64,000 nt of DNA from assembly GCA_930990065.1 (NCBI GenBank), contig CAKNOA010000004.1, positions 1-64,000 on the forward strand, given 5' to 3'. Below the pieces are notes generated by a model. It was not told the origin of the DNA. It did not search any database and saw only the letters and a list, made by a program, of their open reading frames with translations. The translations under genes and the position numbers were made by a program. This document shows positions 53,496-62,588 of the stretch, piece after piece. The DNA is from an uncultured Clostridia bacterium. Its GTDB lineage: Bacteria; Bacillota; Clostridia; Oscillospirales; Acutalibacteraceae. The stretch's first letter is position 1, and each line of letters starts with the position of its first letter.

Positions 53496-54737
53496 TCAGC
53501 GGATCTGGCCGCTGCCGCGCACCAGGAATTTGGTCGTCGTGAGCTGCCGCAGCCCCATGGGGCCGCGGGCATGCAGTTTTTGGGTGGAAATGCCGATTTC
53601 GGCTCCCAATCCGAACTGCCCGCCATCGGTAAACCGGGTGGACGCGTTGACATATACGGCCGCCGCATCCACGGTATTCAAAAAGGTTTCGGCTGCCTCA
53701 TAATTATCGGTCACAATGGCTTCGCTGTGGCCGCTGCCATAGGTGGCAATATGGGCCATGGCTTCTTCCAAGCTATCGACGACTTTCACCGCCAGAATAT
53801 AGTCCAGATACTCAGTCTTCCAGTCTTCTTCGGTAGCCGGTACCGCCTGGGGCAAAATCTGCCGGGTGCGTTCGCAGCCCCGCAGCTCTACATAGTGCGG
53901 CGCCAGTTTTTCGGCAATCAGCGGCAAAGCTTTTTCGGCGACGGCCTGATGCACCAAAATCGTTTCAATGGCATTGCACACCGAAGGCCGGGACGTCTTG
54001 GCGTTTTCGATGATCGAAGCGGCCATCTCCAAATTGGCGCTCTTATCCACATATACATGGCAGTTGCCAACCCCGGTTTCAATCACCGGCACCCGGGCGT
54101 TTTTCACCACCGATTGAATCAGCCCGGCTCCCCCCCGGGGAATCAGGACATCCAAACAGCCCGTCAGTTCCATCATTTCCACCGCCGACTGGCGGCTCAC
54201 ATCCTGTACCAGCTGCACACAATCTTCGGGCAGCCCGGCTTCTTGCAGCGCCCCACGCATGACATTGGCAATGGCCTGGTTACTGTGGAATGCTTCTTTC
54301 CCGCCGCGCAGAATGACGGCGTTGCCGGCTTTCAGGCAAAGGGCCGCTGCATCCCCCGTCACATTGGGACGGGCTTCATAGATCATCCCGATGACCCCCA
54401 GGGGCACGGTCACTTTTTCAATCATCAGCCCATTGGGGCGCCGGCCGCCTTCCAGCACCAATCCCACCGGGTCGGGCTGGGCCGCCACTTCCTCGACCCC
54501 CTGCGCCATGCTTTCCAGCCGCTGGGGTGTCAACGTCAGCCGGTCCAACAAGGACTGGCTCATGCCGTTTTGTTTTGCGGCCGCCAGATCTTGTTCATTG
54601 GCTTTACGGATGGCATCGCTTTCCTTGCGGAAAGCCTCCGCGATCCGGTACAAGGCGCGGTCCTTCTTTTCACCGGCCGAAGCCAGCACCCGCGCCGCTG
54701 CACGGGCTTTCTGTCCCATTTGTTCCAAGGCTGTCAT
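53496..54737 (-). CDS. proA: glutamate-5-semialdehyde dehydrogenase
   Basis: A 413-residue NADPH-dependent enzyme of proline synthesis, reducing glutamyl 5-phosphate. Features: N-terminal ALEQMGQKARAAARVLA, LILRGGKEA and the catalytic cysteine region (RPSVCNAIETILVH), with VYVNASTRFTDGGQFGLGAEIGIST near the end. Length is as expected. Second gene of the proBA operon (27 bp after proB). Confidence 0.94.
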   Translation of the reverse strand: MTALEQMGQKARAAARVLASAGEKKDRALYRIAEAFRKESDAIRKANEQDLAAAKQNGMSQSLLDRLTLTPQRLESMAQGVEEVAAQPDPVGLVLEGGRRPNGLMIEKVTVPLGVIGMIYEARPNVTGDAAALCLKAGNAVILRGGKEAFHSNQAIANVMRGALQEAGLPEDCVQLVQDVSRQSAVEMMELTGCLDVLIPRGGAGLIQSVVKNARVPVIETGVGNCHVYVDKSANLEMAASIIENAKTSRPSVCNAIETILVHQAVAEKALPLIAEKLAPHYVELRGCERTRQILPQAVPATEEDWKTEYLDYILAVKVVDSLEEAMAHIATYGSGHSEAIVTDNYEAAETFLNTVDAAAVYVNASTRFTDGGQFGLGAEIGISTQKLHARGPMGLRQLTTTKFLVRGSGQIR

Positions 54738-54764
54738 GGATCATTCCCCCCACTATTTATGGTA

Positions 54765-55562
54765 TCACTTTTCGGCGCCGAAAGTTGTTCCAACCTGGCG
54801 CCCGGCCAGCAGTTCATACAAGATCTGCGGGTCGCTGCCGCTGACGATACAGCAGGGCACGCCGTGGGCATTCACCCGTTGGGCGGCCCGAATTTTGGTA
54901 ATCATCCCACCGGTACCCCGGGCGCTGCCGGCCCCACCGGCCAGGGCTTCAATTTCCGGGGTAATCGTTTTTACATAGGGAATCCGCTGGGCCTGCGGGT
55001 CTTTGCGCGGATCGCGGTCATACAGCCCGTCAATATCCGTCAGGATCACCAACAGATCCGCCCCGGTCAGTTCCGCTACAATGGCCGACAGTGTATCGTT
55101 ATCGCCAAAACTGGGGCCCTCCAGTTCATCAACGGCCACGGTATCGTTTTCGTTGACCACCGGAATTACGCCCATATCCATCAGGGCCGAAAACGTATTC
55201 TCTACGTTCTGGCGGCTGTGTGGGCGCTCCAGCACGTCGGCCGTGAGCAGCACCTGGGCCACCGTGCGGTTATACTCCCCAAAAAACTTATCGTAAATAA
55301 ACATCAGCTCGCACTGGCCCACTGCCGCCAAAGCCTGGCGCTGGGCCACATCATCGGGACGCTGTTTTAACCCGGCTTTGCCCATGCCTACGCCCATAGC
55401 GCCGGAAGAAACCAGCACCACCTGATGGCCGGCATTCTGCAAATCGGCCAGCACTTTGCACAGGGCCTCCACCCGCCGCAAATTCAGCCGCCCGCTTTCA
55501 TATGTGAGGGTGGATGTACCTACTTTTACTACCATTTTTTCCGCCTGTGTAATGGCTGACAT
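54765..55562 (-). CDS. proB: glutamate 5-kinase
   Basis: A 265-residue amino-acid kinase phosphorylating glutamate, first step of proline synthesis. Motifs: MVVKVGTSTLTYESG, VLVSSGAMGVGMGK, VVNENDTVAV, FGDNDTLSAIVA and GTGGMITKIRAAQ. The C-terminal PUA domain of E. coli ProB (367 residues) is absent, as in some Firmicutes. The ATG at 55562 is taken over a 59-residue upstream extension that lies in intergenic sequence. Confidence 0.94.
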   Translation of the reverse strand: MSAITQAEKMVVKVGTSTLTYESGRLNLRRVEALCKVLADLQNAGHQVVLVSSGAMGVGMGKAGLKQRPDDVAQRQALAAVGQCELMFIYDKFFGEYNRTVAQVLLTADVLERPHSRQNVENTFSALMDMGVIPVVNENDTVAVDELEGPSFGDNDTLSAIVAELTGADLLVILTDIDGLYDRDPRKDPQAQRIPYVKTITPEIEALAGGAGSARGTGGMITKIRAAQRVNAHGVPCCIVSGSDPQILYELLAGRQVGTTFGAEK

Positions 55563-55661
55563 AAAGAATCCCCTTCTTTTCTTTCCCAACTGGCCGCCTA
55601 ACGGGGCGCACCTTTGCCTTTCAGTATACCATAAACGGAAAAAAATGCATAGAAAACTCAT

Positions 55662-55692
55662 AAAAAAAGCGGACCCTTTTTCAGGGTCCGCT
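55662..55692 (-). terminator. terminator after the 125-residue membrane protein
   Basis: GCGGACCCT/AGGGTCCGC stem (55669-55677 with 55683-55691); seven T follow on the minus strand (55662-55668). Confidence 0.88.
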
Positions 55693-55707
55693 TGCCGTTT
55701 TTTCTCT

Positions 55708-56085
55708 TTACTGGCGGGTAACCACGATCGTCTGCACAACAGACGTTACCAGGGCCGCCGCATCCAGCCAGAATAGGACCGGTGCATAGGCAAAACCGGC
55801 CATCATATATACACCGGTCATCCCTAACCAGATACCAACCCCTATCGTACAGATGGCGGCGCCGATTACCATACCCAGTCCCTGCGACGGGAACTTTGGC
55901 CGGTTTCCGGCCCACATCAGCGCCACGCAAATAGCCAGGAGCAAAGGCAAAATCAGAAACCCGATCAGGAACCGTGACGTGTCGCTGTAGGTCTGCATGG
56001 CATTTTCCTGGGCCCATTGCCAGGCGTAACTGCCGCCAACGCCTACAATTTGCAAAAGTACCAATCCTGTCAAAAACCGTTTCAT
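55708..56085 (-). CDS. small integral membrane protein of unknown function
   Basis: A 125-residue protein with four predicted helices (about 5-23, 38-58, 70-90, 95-117), few charges and no recognised family. GGGGCGAAAGAA precedes the ATG. It stands alone: a terminator follows and no promoter is obvious upstream. The 56086-56373 region before it holds the pnp terminator and a second AT-rich hairpin (56193-56228). Confidence 0.65.
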   Translation of the reverse strand: MKRFLTGLVLLQIVGVGGSYAWQWAQENAMQTYSDTSRFLIGFLILPLLLAICVALMWAGNRPKFPSQGLGMVIGAAICTIGVGIWLGMTGVYMMAGFAYAPVLFWLDAAALVTSVVQTIVVTRQ

Positions 56086-56311
56086 TTCTTTCGCCCCTTT
56101 CTCAACCGGACGGGCCCTTTTTTCTTTTTTAGCAATTGGAAGGTCAAAGGCACCCTATTTGTATGGATACGTGATTCGATTCATTCGCTATAAAATAGAA
56201 TAGCATATTTTTACATGCTGTTCTATTTCTGATTTATCCGAAGTTTCTTTTTGCTTTTTGTGAAATTCTTAAATTTCGTGACAAAGCGTGACAGAAAAAC
56301 ACGTTTTTTCA

Positions 56312-56352
56312 TAAAAGAAGCGCCTTTCTGCAAAGAGAAAGGCGCTTCTTTC
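56312..56352 (-). terminator. pnp terminator
   Basis: Perfect 16-bp stem (56314-56329 with 56336-56351), 6-base loop. Confidence 0.85.
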
Positions 56353-56373
56353 GGTCTTTTTATAACCGGTTAA

Positions 56374-58584
56374 TTATTCATTATTATCGCGGCGGCGGTA
56401 GTTTCCACGGGAACGGTCGTCACGGCGCCCATGGGGCCGGTCATCCCGGCGGCGGGGTGTATCGCTGATGGTGTTTTCCGGCACCAGACCATCCAGGTCG
56501 ATCAGCGCATCGCGGCGGCTCAGATTCAGACGGCCTTTGTCGTCGATTTCCAGCACTTTGACTTTGACCGTATCGCCCACATTGACCACATCGGACACTT
56601 TGTCCACGCGCTTGACATCCAGCCGGGAAATATGCACCAGGCCTTCTTTACCGGGAGCAATTTCTACAAACGCACCGAAGTCCATCAGGCGGGTCACACG
56701 ACCGGTGTAGTACGTGCCGGGTTCCGGATCATTGACAATGGTGTCAATAATCGTCATGGCGCGTTCGCACTTTTCCTGGTCGACGCCGGACACAAACACA
56801 TGCCCGTCTTCTTCCACATCCACCTTCACTTCGCATTCGGCGCAGATCTTCTGAATGACCTTGCCGCCGGACCCGATAACTTCACGGATCTTTTCGACAG
56901 GGATCACCGTGGACATCATCTTGGGCGCATACTTGGACAGATGAGCACGGGGCTCCGGAATGGCCTTGAGCAGCACTTCGTCGATGATATAATCGCGGGC
57001 TACATGGGTCTTGTGCAGAGCTTCTTTAATGATTTCGGGCGTCAGGCCGGAAATCTTCAGGTCCATCTGGATGGCGGTAATACCCTTGTGGGTACCGGCC
57101 ACTTTAAAGTCCATATCGCCGAAGAAGTCTTCCACACCCTGGATGTCCACCATGGTCATCCAGCGGTCGCCTTCGGTGATCAGGCCGCAGGAAATACCCG
57201 CGACAGGAGCTTTAATCGGCACACCGGCGTCCATCAAAGACAGGGTGCTGCCGCATACGGAACCCTGGGACGTGGAACCGTTGGAAGACAGTACTTCCGA
57301 TACCAGGCGCAGCGCATAGGGGAATTCTTCCACGCTGGGGATAACGGGCAGCAGGGCACGTTCCGCCAGGGCGCCATGGCCGATTTCACGACGGCCGGGG
57401 CCGCGGCTGGGCTTGGTTTCGCCCACGGAGTAAGAGGGGAAGTTGTAGTGATGGATATACCGTTTTTCGGTTTCGCCGTCAATCCCGTCCAGGATCTGGG
57501 AATCGCTCACCGGGCCTAGGGTGGTTACCGTGAGCACCTGGGTCTGGCCACGGGTGAACAGGCCGGAACCATGTACCCGAGGCAGCAGGCCAACTTCGGC
57601 CGCCAGCGGACGGATTTCGTCCATCTTCCGGCCGTCTACACGCTTCTGTTCGTCCAGCAGCCAACGGCGCACGACAAATTTCTGGGTTTTGTACATGCAT
57701 TCGTCGATCTTGGCTTCTTCGCCGGGATACAGCGGGTCAAAATGTTCGTGCACTTTTTCATAAATGGGCTTGAGCCGTTCGTCGCGCACGGTCTTGTCGT
57801 CGGTATCCATGGCTACTTTCACATCTTCCACCGCAAAAGCTTTGACGGCTTCGAACATGTCGGCATCGGGTTCGTTGCTCGGGTACGAGAACTTTTCTTT
57901 GCCGATTTCCTTCTGGATATTTTTAATAAATTCAATGATATGCTGGTTGCAGGCATGGCCGGCCATAATGCCGTCAAACATGTCTTCATCGCTGACTTCG
58001 TTGGCACCCGCTTCGATCATAGCCACACGGCTGTCGGTGGAGGCCACCGTTACGGCCATCTGGCTCTTTTTGCGCTGTTCTTCGGTGGGGTTCATGACGA
58101 ATTCACCGTCAATCAGGCCCACGGAAACGCCGCTGATGGGACCATTCCACGGGATGTCCGAAATCGACAGGGCGACCGAGGTACCGATCATACCGGTGAT
58201 TTCCGGCGAGCAATCGGGGTCTACACTCATCACGGTGCACACAATGGATACGTCGTTGCGCATATCCTTGGGGAACAACGGACGAATCGGGCGGTCGATC
58301 ATGCGGCACACCAGAATCGCCTTATCGGTGGGGCGGCCCTCCCGCTTGAGGAAGGAACCGGGGATACGGCCCACCGAATACAGTTTTTCTTCAAAATCCA
58401 CGGAAAGGGGGAAGAAATCCACCCCGTCGCGAGGTTTGGCCGAAGCGGTAGCGGCTACATGTACCACCGTTTCGCCATAGCGGACCAGGCATTCGCCATT
58501 GGCCAGCTGGCCCATTTTACCCGTTTCGACAATCAGCGGGCGCCCGGCCAGTTCGGTTTCAAACACACGAAATTTTTCAAACAT
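56374..58584 (-). CDS. pnp: polynucleotide phosphorylase
   Basis: A 736-residue 3'-5' phosphorolytic exoribonuclease of the RNA degradosome. Two RNase PH domains (KMGQLANGECLVRYGETVVHVAATAS; SNGSTSQGSVCGSTLSLMD) flank a helical domain, followed by KH (REVIGSGGKVIQKI) and S1 (YTGRVTRLMDFGAFVEIAPGKEGLVHIS) domains. The end carries an Arg/Asp-rich tail (RRRDDRPHGRRDDRSRGN), likely extra RNA contact. The ATG at 58584 has ACGGAGGA upstream. Follows rpsO in the usual order. Confidence 0.96.
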   Translation of the reverse strand: MFEKFRVFETELAGRPLIVETGKMGQLANGECLVRYGETVVHVAATASAKPRDGVDFFPLSVDFEEKLYSVGRIPGSFLKREGRPTDKAILVCRMIDRPIRPLFPKDMRNDVSIVCTVMSVDPDCSPEITGMIGTSVALSISDIPWNGPISGVSVGLIDGEFVMNPTEEQRKKSQMAVTVASTDSRVAMIEAGANEVSDEDMFDGIMAGHACNQHIIEFIKNIQKEIGKEKFSYPSNEPDADMFEAVKAFAVEDVKVAMDTDDKTVRDERLKPIYEKVHEHFDPLYPGEEAKIDECMYKTQKFVVRRWLLDEQKRVDGRKMDEIRPLAAEVGLLPRVHGSGLFTRGQTQVLTVTTLGPVSDSQILDGIDGETEKRYIHHYNFPSYSVGETKPSRGPGRREIGHGALAERALLPVIPSVEEFPYALRLVSEVLSSNGSTSQGSVCGSTLSLMDAGVPIKAPVAGISCGLITEGDRWMTMVDIQGVEDFFGDMDFKVAGTHKGITAIQMDLKISGLTPEIIKEALHKTHVARDYIIDEVLLKAIPEPRAHLSKYAPKMMSTVIPVEKIREVIGSGGKVIQKICAECEVKVDVEEDGHVFVSGVDQEKCERAMTIIDTIVNDPEPGTYYTGRVTRLMDFGAFVEIAPGKEGLVHISRLDVKRVDKVSDVVNVGDTVKVKVLEIDDKGRLNLSRRDALIDLDGLVPENTISDTPRRRDDRPHGRRDDRSRGNYRRRDNNE

Positions 58585-58753
58585 GTTTTTTCCTCCGTCT
58601 TGTATGGTCGTTGTGTCCTTCCACACCGCCCTTTGCCGGCAAAAGCGTCGTGTGTTTTAGCAATGAAACCAGCGGGCATCTCTCCCCAAAACCTGCCCGT
58701 TCGTTTTACTGCTAAAAACACCGCATCCTCTGCCCAACATCGTGCGAATGTGG

Positions 58754-58787
58754 GAAAGGCAGGCAACAAAAAACTGAAGCCTGCCCC
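58754..58787 (-). terminator. weak terminator/attenuator between rpsO and pnp
   Basis: GGCAGGC (58758-58764) pairs with GCCTGCC (58779-58785), with only a short T run on the minus strand. Confidence 0.4.
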
Positions 58788-58804
58788 TACATTCGTGAAA
58801 TTTC

Positions 58805-59068
58805 TTACTTACGAAGACCCAATCTGGCGATGACGGCACGATACCGTTCGATGTCCGTCTTCTGCAGATAAGCCAGCAGGTTCTTTCTCTTGCCAACCAT
58901 CTTCAGCAGGCCGCGGCGGGAGTGGTGATCCTTCTGGTGCGTACGCAGGTGTTCGGTCAGATCGCTGATGCGCTTGGTCAGAACAGCTACCTGCACTTCG
59001 GGAGAACCGGTGTCGCCTTCGTGTACGGCATACTCTTTGATAATGGCATTCTTTTCTTCTTTCAGCAT
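58805..59068 (-). CDS. rpsO: 30S ribosomal protein S15
   Basis: An 87-residue ribosomal protein binding 16S rRNA near helix 22. [24 protein letters not shown] and [18 protein letters not shown] are the S15 signature. The ATG at 59068 is chosen over 59077 because AGGTGGA lies about 10 bp upstream of it and only 1-2 bp from the other. Transcribed ahead of pnp. Confidence 0.96.
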   Translation of the reverse strand: MLKEEKNAIIKEYAVHEGDTGSPEVQVAVLTKRISDLTEHLRTHQKDHHSRRGLLKMVGKRKNLLAYLQKTDIERYRAVIARLGLRK

Positions 59069-59223
59069 GGGTTTCATTCCACCTTTTCTAAAATTTGCCC
59101 ACGCTCGCAGAATGGGGCTGGTGAAGGCCTTTCGTTTTCGAAAGAAACCCCCAATCCGGGAACGGGGTAAGAGCTTTTCGTATTATACCACAAGCCCCCC
59201 CGGTTGTAAACAGGGAGGGTGCC

Positions 59224-59252
59224 AAAAAAGCCGCGAAAAACGCGGCTTTTTC
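59224..59252. terminator. ribF terminator
   Basis: AAAAAGCCGCG (59225-59235) pairs with CGCGGCTTTTT (59241-59251), 5-base loop. Ends the infB-ribF transcript. Confidence 0.85.
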
Positions 59253-59293
59253 CGGTTTTTTTCGTAACCGGCACCAAAACAAAAAGACGGCTA

Positions 59294-60196
59294 TCAGCGC
59301 TGCCCCGCTACCTGGCGGGCTGTTTCGGCATTTTTCAAAATTTCGTCCTGCATGGCGGCAAGCGAATCAAACCGCCGTTCCGGGCGCAGAAAATCGTACA
59401 GTTCCACCGGAACGCTTTGGCCGTAAAGATCCCCCTGATAATCGAGGATCCACGTTTCGCTGAGCACATGGTCGCTGCCCACCGTGGGTTTCACGCCAAT
59501 ATTCGTGACCCCGGCATACCGGCGCCCGTCTACCGTGACCATCGAAGCATACACCCCAAACGGCGGCCGGATAAAATCTTTCGGTAGGGCCTGGTTAATG
59601 GTAGGAATCCCCAACGTGCGCCCCAACTGCCGCCCGTGTTCCACGGGGAAACAGAACCCAAAGGGGCGTCCCAACAGTTTCCCGGCTTCCCGCATATTAC
59701 CCTGTTGCACCAGGGCCCGGATACGCGTAGAGCTGACAGGCTGCGCCCCGTCTTCCACCGCTGCCATCACCTTTAGTTGCACCTGCGCACCGGCACAGAG
59801 CGCCGTCAGCAACTTCGTATCCCCCCGGCCTTTGTCGCCAAAGCGGAAATTAAACCCGCAGCTGATGGTTTTGGCCTGTAAATCCTTTTGGAGCCGTTCA
59901 AAAAACCGTTCCGGCTGCATATGGCAAATATGGGAAAAGGGCAGCAAATACAGCACCTCGACCCCCATTTTTTCCAGTTCATGGGCTTTTTCTTCATTGG
60001 TCATCAAAAGCGGCACCGACTGCCCGCCCAGCACGGCGGACGGGTTTTCGTCAAACGTGACCACCGCCGGTACCTGTCCTGGGCAGTTCAGTACTTGTCC
60101 AATAACGGCCTGGTGACCCCGGTGCAGCCCATCAAAGCTGCCCAACGCCACGGCCAAAGGGGCCCCGGCGGGTTCCCAATCCCGATAAATGCGCAT
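59294..60196 (-). CDS. ribF: bifunctional riboflavin kinase/FAD synthetase
   Basis: A 300-residue enzyme making FMN and FAD. N-terminal nucleotidyltransferase with LGSFDGLHRGHQAVI and SSTRIRALVQQGNM; C-terminal riboflavin kinase with GRTLGIPTINQ (PTxN-type motif) and GVYASMVTVDG. AAGGAAGG precedes the ATG at 60196. 30 bp after truB, end of the infB-ribF operon. Confidence 0.94.
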   Translation of the reverse strand: MRIYRDWEPAGAPLAVALGSFDGLHRGHQAVIGQVLNCPGQVPAVVTFDENPSAVLGGQSVPLLMTNEEKAHELEKMGVEVLYLLPFSHICHMQPERFFERLQKDLQAKTISCGFNFRFGDKGRGDTKLLTALCAGAQVQLKVMAAVEDGAQPVSSTRIRALVQQGNMREAGKLLGRPFGFCFPVEHGRQLGRTLGIPTINQALPKDFIRPPFGVYASMVTVDGRRYAGVTNIGVKPTVGSDHVLSETWILDYQGDLYGQSVPVELYDFLRPERRFDSLAAMQDEILKNAETARQVAGQR

Positions 60197-60226
60197 GAAT
60201 CCGCTTCCTTCCTTTCTCACCCGGCT

Positions 60227-61129
60227 TTATTCCCCGGGAAAAAGCCGCAAAACCGTCAAAAGTCCTTCCTGGGCGTGCACGGCCCCCAAGCCCAAAAAAC
60301 GCCGGTCCGGGCCGTACACACGGCAGCGGCATGCGTCTTCTTTGGGGCATCCTGGCACCCGGGCTGTGAACAAAGCCCCACCATTTTGGAACCGGACGCT
60401 CTGCGCCGGTGATACCTGCACTGCACGGAGATTCTCAAACAAAGATTCCACCGGGCGGATCACCTGCTGCACCGTGCCCTCTTCGGCCCGGGCGCGCATA
60501 GCCTCCACCGTGACCGCCTGTTCCAGCGTAAACCCGCAAGCGGCCACCCGCCTAAGGGCCGTCATATGGCCCTCACTGCCGCAGGCCGCCGCCAGGTCTT
60601 CAATCAGCACCCGCACATACGTCCCCTTACTGCAGCGCATACGCAGGCTTCCCGTTTGCTCTTCTTCCGAAAAGGCCAAAAGATCCAATTCGTCCACCCG
60701 CACGGGACGGGGAGCACGCTCCACTTCCACCCCTTTGCGGGCCAACTGGTACAGCCGCTGGCCGTTGACCGAAACCGCCGAATACATGGGCGGAATTTGC
60801 AAAATATCCCCCCGGAACGCCGGCAGTGCTTTTTCGAGTTCTTCTCTGGTTACTTTTTTTTCCGAACGCGCCACCGGAGTGCCGGTCCGGTCGCCGGTAT
60901 CCATGCGCACGCCCAACGAAAAGGACGCCTCGTACTCCTTTTCGTTATCGGCCAAAAACGGAATCGCTTTGGTGCCGCTGCCCAACAAAATGGGCAGCAC
61001 CCCGGTTGCCATGGGGTCCAGTGTACCCGTATGCCCGGCTTTGCGCTCCCCGCACAACCGGCGCATCAGGGCCACCGCGTCAAACGACGTGAACCCTTCC
61101 GGCTTATCGAGTACCAGCACCCCATTCAT
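60227..61129 (-). CDS. truB: tRNA pseudouridine(55) synthase
   Basis: A 300-residue enzyme forming Psi55 in the T loop of tRNA. Catalytic Asp38 lies in AGHTGTLDPMATGVLP; the KxxPxY-type segment (LQIPPMYSAVSVNGQRLY) and KGTYVRVLIEDL follow. A C-terminal PUA-like extension is present. The ATG overlaps the nrnA stop by 4 bp. Confidence 0.95.
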   Translation of the reverse strand: MNGVLVLDKPEGFTSFDAVALMRRLCGERKAGHTGTLDPMATGVLPILLGSGTKAIPFLADNEKEYEASFSLGVRMDTGDRTGTPVARSEKKVTREELEKALPAFRGDILQIPPMYSAVSVNGQRLYQLARKGVEVERAPRPVRVDELDLLAFSEEEQTGSLRMRCSKGTYVRVLIEDLAAACGSEGHMTALRRVAACGFTLEQAVTVEAMRARAEEGTVQQVIRPVESLFENLRAVQVSPAQSVRFQNGGALFTARVPGCPKEDACRCRVYGPDRRFLGLGAVHAQEGLLTVLRLFPGE

Positions 61130-62097
61130 GAGAGGGCCTCCAGCGTCTCCGTAACGGCCTGCACCATTTCCCGGCGAGCGAGGGCGGCGGCTTCTTCGCC
61201 GCTAGCAGCATGGAACGCGCAGCCCGCCGCTGCTTTGTGCCCACCACCGCCAAACCGGCCGCACAAAGCGGCGGCATCCAACGGGTCATTGGTGCGCAGG
61301 GATACTTTAGCCGTCCCATCGGGCTTTTCCTTCACGCATACGCCCGCCAAAACGCCTTCGATCTGTCGGGGTAGGGCCGGCAGGCCGTCCAGGTCGTCTT
61401 CGGTAGCGCCGGTTTCTCTCATGTCCTTTTGTAAAATGGTCATCACCGCACAGCGGCCCTCACAGAAAAATTCCATGGAAGCTAAGGCTCGCCGCTCGAT
61501 CTCCAACCGCGCCCGGGTTTTCGTTTCAAACATCCGGCGGTTGATGTCCGCCGCCGGGGCGCCTTGCTCCATGAGCCGGGCCGCAATTTCATGGGTGCGG
61601 GGCGTCACATTTCCGTAGCGGAAGCACCCGGTATCTGTCGTAATTCCGGTAAACAGGCACCCGGCTATATCGGGGGTGATGGTCACGTCCATCGCCCGCA
61701 GTACCCGGTCGATCACTTCACAGGCCGCGGCCGCCCGGCTATCTAATAGCGTATGGGCGGCGTACCCGGTATTGGTCCCGTGGTGGTCGATACACAAATC
61801 CGTTTTTTCCGCCCACGGCGCCGTTACTTTGCCAAAAAGCTGTTTGTCGGCGATATCCACCGCGCAGACAAAATCCGGTTCACCCTGCGAAAACGTAAGC
61901 CCGTTAAACAGGTAGCTAAATTTTTCCGGCACGGGATCGCTGCAGGCAAACGAAATGGCTTTTCCCTTTTGGCTGAGGCCCCGCAGCAGCGCCGACGCAC
62001 ATCCCAGGGTGTCCCCGTCGGGGGACGCGTGGCTGATCACCCGCACATGCCCCGCTTGCAGCAACAGCTGGGCCGCCTTTTTTTCATCGATGTTCAT
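61126..62097 (-). CDS. nrnA: DHH-family nanoRNase / pAp phosphatase
   Basis: A 323-residue phosphoesterase that degrades nanoRNA and dephosphorylates pAp. Metal motifs are SHASPDGDTLGCA, FVCAVDIAD and the DHH (CIDHHGTNTGYA); the DHHA1 domain ends with RFGGGGHKAAAGCAF. Overlaps rbfA and truB by 4 bp each, so the operon is tightly coupled. Confidence 0.94.
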   Translation of the reverse strand: MNIDEKKAAQLLLQAGHVRVISHASPDGDTLGCASALLRGLSQKGKAISFACSDPVPEKFSYLFNGLTFSQGEPDFVCAVDIADKQLFGKVTAPWAEKTDLCIDHHGTNTGYAAHTLLDSRAAAACEVIDRVLRAMDVTITPDIAGCLFTGITTDTGCFRYGNVTPRTHEIAARLMEQGAPAADINRRMFETKTRARLEIERRALASMEFFCEGRCAVMTILQKDMRETGATEDDLDGLPALPRQIEGVLAGVCVKEKPDGTAKVSLRTNDPLDAAALCGRFGGGGHKAAAGCAFHAASGEEAAALARREMVQAVTETLEALS

Positions 62098-62477
62098 ACG
62101 TTTTCCTCTTCTTCTTCGTTCGGCACAGCGGGCCGTTCTTCCTGCAGGTCGTGGAGCATTTTGGAAATATGCGCCCCGTATTCAATAGAATCGGTGGCTT
62201 TAAAAATCAGCTGGGGCACGTGACGCAGCGACAGCCGGTGGCCCAGTTCGCGGCGAATAAACCCGGCCGCATTTTTCAGCCCCGTTACGGCCTGTTTACA
62301 GGCATCCATACCTTCCATTGCGCTGACATATACGGTGCAATACGACAAATCGTTGGTGACATCCACCCGCACAATGCTGATCATGCCCTGCACCCGGGGA
62401 TCTTTCAGTTCCCGGAAAATGGCAGTCAGTTCACGTTTAATATCTTCGGTCGTTCGTCCCATCCGGTATCCGGCCAT
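62094..62477 (-). CDS. rbfA: ribosome-binding factor A
   Basis: A 127-residue 30S maturation factor with KH-like fold: N-terminal RTTEDIKRELTAIFRELKDPRVQ, strand-rich middle DVTNDLSYCTVYVSAM and the C-terminal LRHVPQLIFKATDSIEYGAHI. Standard length. Translationally coupled to nrnA; 111 bp after infB. Confidence 0.95.
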   Translation of the reverse strand: MAGYRMGRTTEDIKRELTAIFRELKDPRVQGMISIVRVDVTNDLSYCTVYVSAMEGMDACKQAVTGLKNAAGFIRRELGHRLSLRHVPQLIFKATDSIEYGAHISKMLHDLQEERPAVPNEEEEENV

Positions 62478-62588
62478 GGTAAATCCTCCCTACGTTTCCT
62501 TACTTTTTGCAAAGGGGCCGCTCCCTTATTATCAGGGGCGGCCCGCTTGTGCCAGCCGGAAAACTGTTCGGCTCTTTTAACTAAGGGC

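Noticed and set aside
52551-55370. 939-codon plus-strand open frame
   Set aside because: It is antisense to proA/proB and the membrane protein gene, whose motifs are clear; length reflects GC-rich codon bias.
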